Assembly: GCA_030042915.1 (NCBI GenBank)
Contig: JASHYS010000474.1
Coordinates: forward strand, 1-8,409
Direction of reading: 5' to 3'
Length of the DNA: 8,409 nucleotides
Origin: Acidobacteriaceae bacterium
Lineage (GTDB): Bacteria > Acidobacteriota > Terriglobia > Terriglobales > Acidobacteriaceae
How positions within the stretch are numbered: position 1 is the first letter of the stretch; each line of letters begins with the position of its first letter. A model generated the notes under the pieces. That model did not search any database and had not been told where the DNA came from. It saw nothing but the letters and a program-made list of their open reading frames with translations. This document shows positions 6,880 through 8,409 of this stretch, piece after piece. The position numbers were made by a program, and so were the translations under genes.

Positions 6880-7472
6880 GGTTGGCTTTCTCCTAGGTTG
6901 AAGAATTCGTCGTAGACAGTCCTGAGTCGGCGGCGCAGGTTCAAGACGGCGTAATGCTTGCGCGAAAGCAGCGTGTTCACGCTCACGCCGGTGCGCTCGG
7001 AAATCTGCTTGAAGCTTTCGCCTTCTATCTCGTGCGCGATGAAGACTTCGCGCTGCTCCTGAGGCAGCTCGTCGAGGGCATCTTCGATCTCCTCAAGCAG
7101 CACAGATCGCGCATAAGCTTCCGCAGGCCCGGCATCGGGCGAGGGAAGCTGATCAAGCAGCGAAGTCTCCGGCTCATCGGAAAGCGGCTCCGGATCGTTG
7201 GCGAACACCCATAGGCGCTTGCGGCGAAAAAAGTCGACAATGCGATTGCGCGCGACCCGGAACATCCACGCGCCCCACTGGGTGACGGGTTCGTGGAGGT
7301 TGAAGGCCTCGACGACCTCAAAAAATACCTCCTGAAGCAAATCTTCGGCATCGGCCTCGTTGGGCACGCGCTTGCGGATGAAATTGCGCAGACGCGTGCG
7401 CTCTTCCGTAACGATCTCGGAGATTTGGCGGTTTTGCTCGGCCATCAGCGCGAAACCCGTTGGCGCATTCAT
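6876..7472 (-). CDS. ECF-type RNA polymerase sigma factor
   Basis: With a start at 7472 the protein has 198 residues. Sigma region 2 lies at about 28-85: RNFIRKRVPNEADAEDLLQEVFFEV, then WGAWMFRVARNRIVDFFRRKR, the core-binding and -10-recognition helices. Region 4 lies at about 132-183: LDELPQEQREVFIAHEIEG, then the HTH FKQISERTGVSVNTLLSRKHYAVLNLRRRL. A variable acidic/proline linker of about 45 residues separates them, and there is no extra C-terminal domain, so it is an ordinary two-domain ECF sigma. The frame stays open to an ATG at 7586, but that start would lie inside bshA and add unrelated residues. ATG 7472 (or the adjacent GTG 7475, or ATG 7445) fits better, although none has a clear Shine-Dalgarno. 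The gene follows bshA by 52 nt and overlaps the membrane protein gene by 4 nt. Its regulon cannot be read from the window. Confidence 0.92.
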   Translation of the reverse strand: MNAPTGFALMAEQNRQISEIVTEERTRLRNFIRKRVPNEADAEDLLQEVFFEVVEAFNLHEPVTQWGAWMFRVARNRIVDFFRRKRLWVFANDPEPLSDEPETSLLDQLPSPDAGPAEAYARSVLLEEIEDALDELPQEQREVFIAHEIEGESFKQISERTGVSVNTLLSRKHYAVLNLRRRLRTVYDEFFNLGESQP

Positions 7473-7475
7473 CAC

Positions 7476-7512
7476 TTGTGGAGACGAACGGAGGCCGGAA
7501 ATATTGTGGAGA
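7476..7512. repeat. 9-bp direct repeat in the gap between bshA and the sigma gene
   Basis: TTGTGGAGA occurs at 7476-7484 and again at 7504-7512 (TCTCCACAA when read on the coding strand), 28 bases apart start to start. Both copies lie within the 52-nt gap just upstream of the sigma start codon. The repeat may be a regulator site, or it may be chance, since a 9-bp match is short. Confidence 0.4.
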
Positions 7513-7524
7513 TTCTTTTGTGAC

Positions 7525-8409
7525 TCAGGAATTTCCCAGAACCTGCTCGTAAAAGCGCACATACTTTGGCACGACAAGATTGGCACAGAAGCGCTTCTGT
7601 GCGTCTTTCCGCGCCGCCTCGCCCATGGCCTTCAAACGTGGCGGATCGTTGAGGAGGGACAATGCTCCCGCCGCCATGGCATCGACTTCGCCCACTGGAT
7701 AGAGCAGTCCGGTGACGCCGTTGTCGATGAGTTCGGGCACGCCGCCGACGCATGTGGCGATGGCGGGAACCTTGCAGGCCATGGCCTCGAGCGCGGCTAG
7801 GCCGAACGATTCCATCTCGCTGGGCATCAGGAGCAGGTCGGCGAGGGCGAGAAGCTCGCTGACGCGCTCCTGCTTGCCGAGAAAGTGGACGCGATGGTGA
7901 ATGCCGAGATAATGAGCGAGCCATTCGGCTGAAGACCGGTCGGGGCCGTCGCCGATGAGAATCAGTTGCGCGGGGCGCTCGCGAACCACGCCGGCAAAGA
8001 TTTTCACCACGTCGGTAACACGCTTGACCGGCCGGAAGTTGGAAAGGTGGATCAGAATGGACTCGCCGGGCTGCGCGAAGCGATCGCGACGTTGGCACCC
8101 ATTTACTTTCTGGGGATCGTCTTCCGCAGGTTTATACACATCGCAGTTCACGAAGTTGGTGATGGTTTCAATAGGCCGTGTTGCGTCGAAATCGGCGATG
8201 GTTTTTTCGCGCAGGTAATTCGAAATCGCCGTCACGCCGTCGCTCTCTTGAATGGCGTAGCGGGTGATGGGCAAATAGCTGCGATCGAGGCCGACCAGAG
8301 TAATGTCGGTGCCGTGAAGCGTGGTGACGAAAGGCAGGCGGCGGCCGCGGGCGCCGAGCATCTGGCGGGCCAGAAGAGCCGAAACTGAGTGCGGGATGGC
8401 GTAGTGCAC
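7525..8409 (-). CDS. bshA: Bacillithiol biosynthesis glycosyltransferase BshA, partial (N-terminus beyond the window)
   Basis: BshA joins GlcNAc from UDP-GlcNAc to L-malate, the first step of bacillithiol synthesis in the cytosol. The last 294 residues are present. By comparison with the roughly 377-residue B. subtilis enzyme about 90 to 100 N-terminal residues are missing, so the GTG at 8409 is an internal valine codon. BshA-like signatures in order are HYAIPHS (2-8), TTLHGTDIT (29-37), SDGVTAIS (56-63), a TITNFVN segment (82-88), HLSNFRPVKR (121-130), LIGDGPD (151-157), and the GT4 nucleotide-sugar motif with E200 and E208 in ESFGLAALEAMA. The HYALPH/HGTDIT/SNFRKVKR pattern separates it from MshA and from generic GT4 enzymes. 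BshB and BshC are not in the window. The gene heads an apparent operon with the ECF sigma and a membrane protein. Confidence 0.9.
   Translation of the reverse strand: MHYAIPHSVSALLARQMLGARGRRLPFVTTLHGTDITLVGLDRSYLPITRYAIQESDGVTAISNYLREKTIADFDATRPIETITNFVNCDVYKPAEDDPQKVNGCQRRDRFAQPGESILIHLSNFRPVKRVTDVVKIFAGVVRERPAQLILIGDGPDRSSAEWLAHYLGIHHRVHFLGKQERVSELLALADLLLMPSEMESFGLAALEAMACKVPAIATCVGGVPELIDNGVTGLLYPVGEVDAMAAGALSLLNDPPRLKAMGEAARKDAQKRFCANLVVPKYVRFYEQVLGNS

Noticed and set aside
5926..6915. 329-residue plus-strand open frame across the secreted-protein and two-helix membrane protein genes
   Set aside because: It is antisense to two genes with clear signal peptide or membrane helices, good ribosome sites and sensible stops. 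Its own translation has no coherent domain.
7473..7586. Upstream extension of the sigma factor to an ATG at 7586 (236 residues)
   Set aside because: The extra 38 residues overlap the 3' end of bshA, resemble no sigma sequence and have no ribosome site. The later starts fit ECF length better.

Overview
The window looks like a chromosomal segment of a high-GC, Gram-negative (diderm) bacterium, most likely an Acidobacteriota of the Terriglobia/Acidobacteriaceae type. This placement is an inference. It rests on a bacillithiol-type BshA glycosyltransferase occurring in a high-GC genome that also has a periplasmic adaptor (HlyD) export system, and on the look of the short GGGAAC-like and AGTCAGC-like intergenic repeats. 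No rRNA, tRNA, transposase, integrase, CRISPR array or phage gene was seen, and the region reads as ordinary chromosome.

Plus strand, 1-1690: the C-terminal end of an inositol-3-phosphate synthase (Ino1), then a complete formyltetrahydrofolate deformylase (PurU) and a small NTF2/SnoaL-like protein. The gaps after ino1 and after purU carry different short degenerate tandem repeats. The last copy of the second repeat supplies the probable Shine-Dalgarno of the NTF2-like gene.

Plus strand, 1847-5829: a compact, autoregulated-looking export operon of TetR repressor, HlyD/YbhG-type membrane fusion protein, ABC ATPase and a single ABC-2 permease. Gene junctions are 7 nt apart or overlap by 4 nt. 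A near-perfect 22-bp palindrome lies directly against the GTG start of the repressor and is the obvious operator. The set resembles the E. coli CecR-YbhGFSR system, but with one permease and a single-domain ATPase.

Between the convergent halves (5830-5922) there is a strong 34-nt stem-loop, probably a bidirectional terminator or other boundary element.

Minus strand, 8409-5923, read from high to low coordinates: the C-terminal three quarters of BshA (bacillithiol synthesis, step 1), then after 52 nt an ECF sigma factor, then with a 4-nt ATGA overlap a 117-residue protein with two membrane helices and a basic cytosolic tail. A separate small secreted protein of unknown function follows. The sigma/membrane-protein pair downstream of bshA is the most interesting unit. 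It may be an ECF sigma with a non-canonical membrane partner, possibly tied to thiol redox state.
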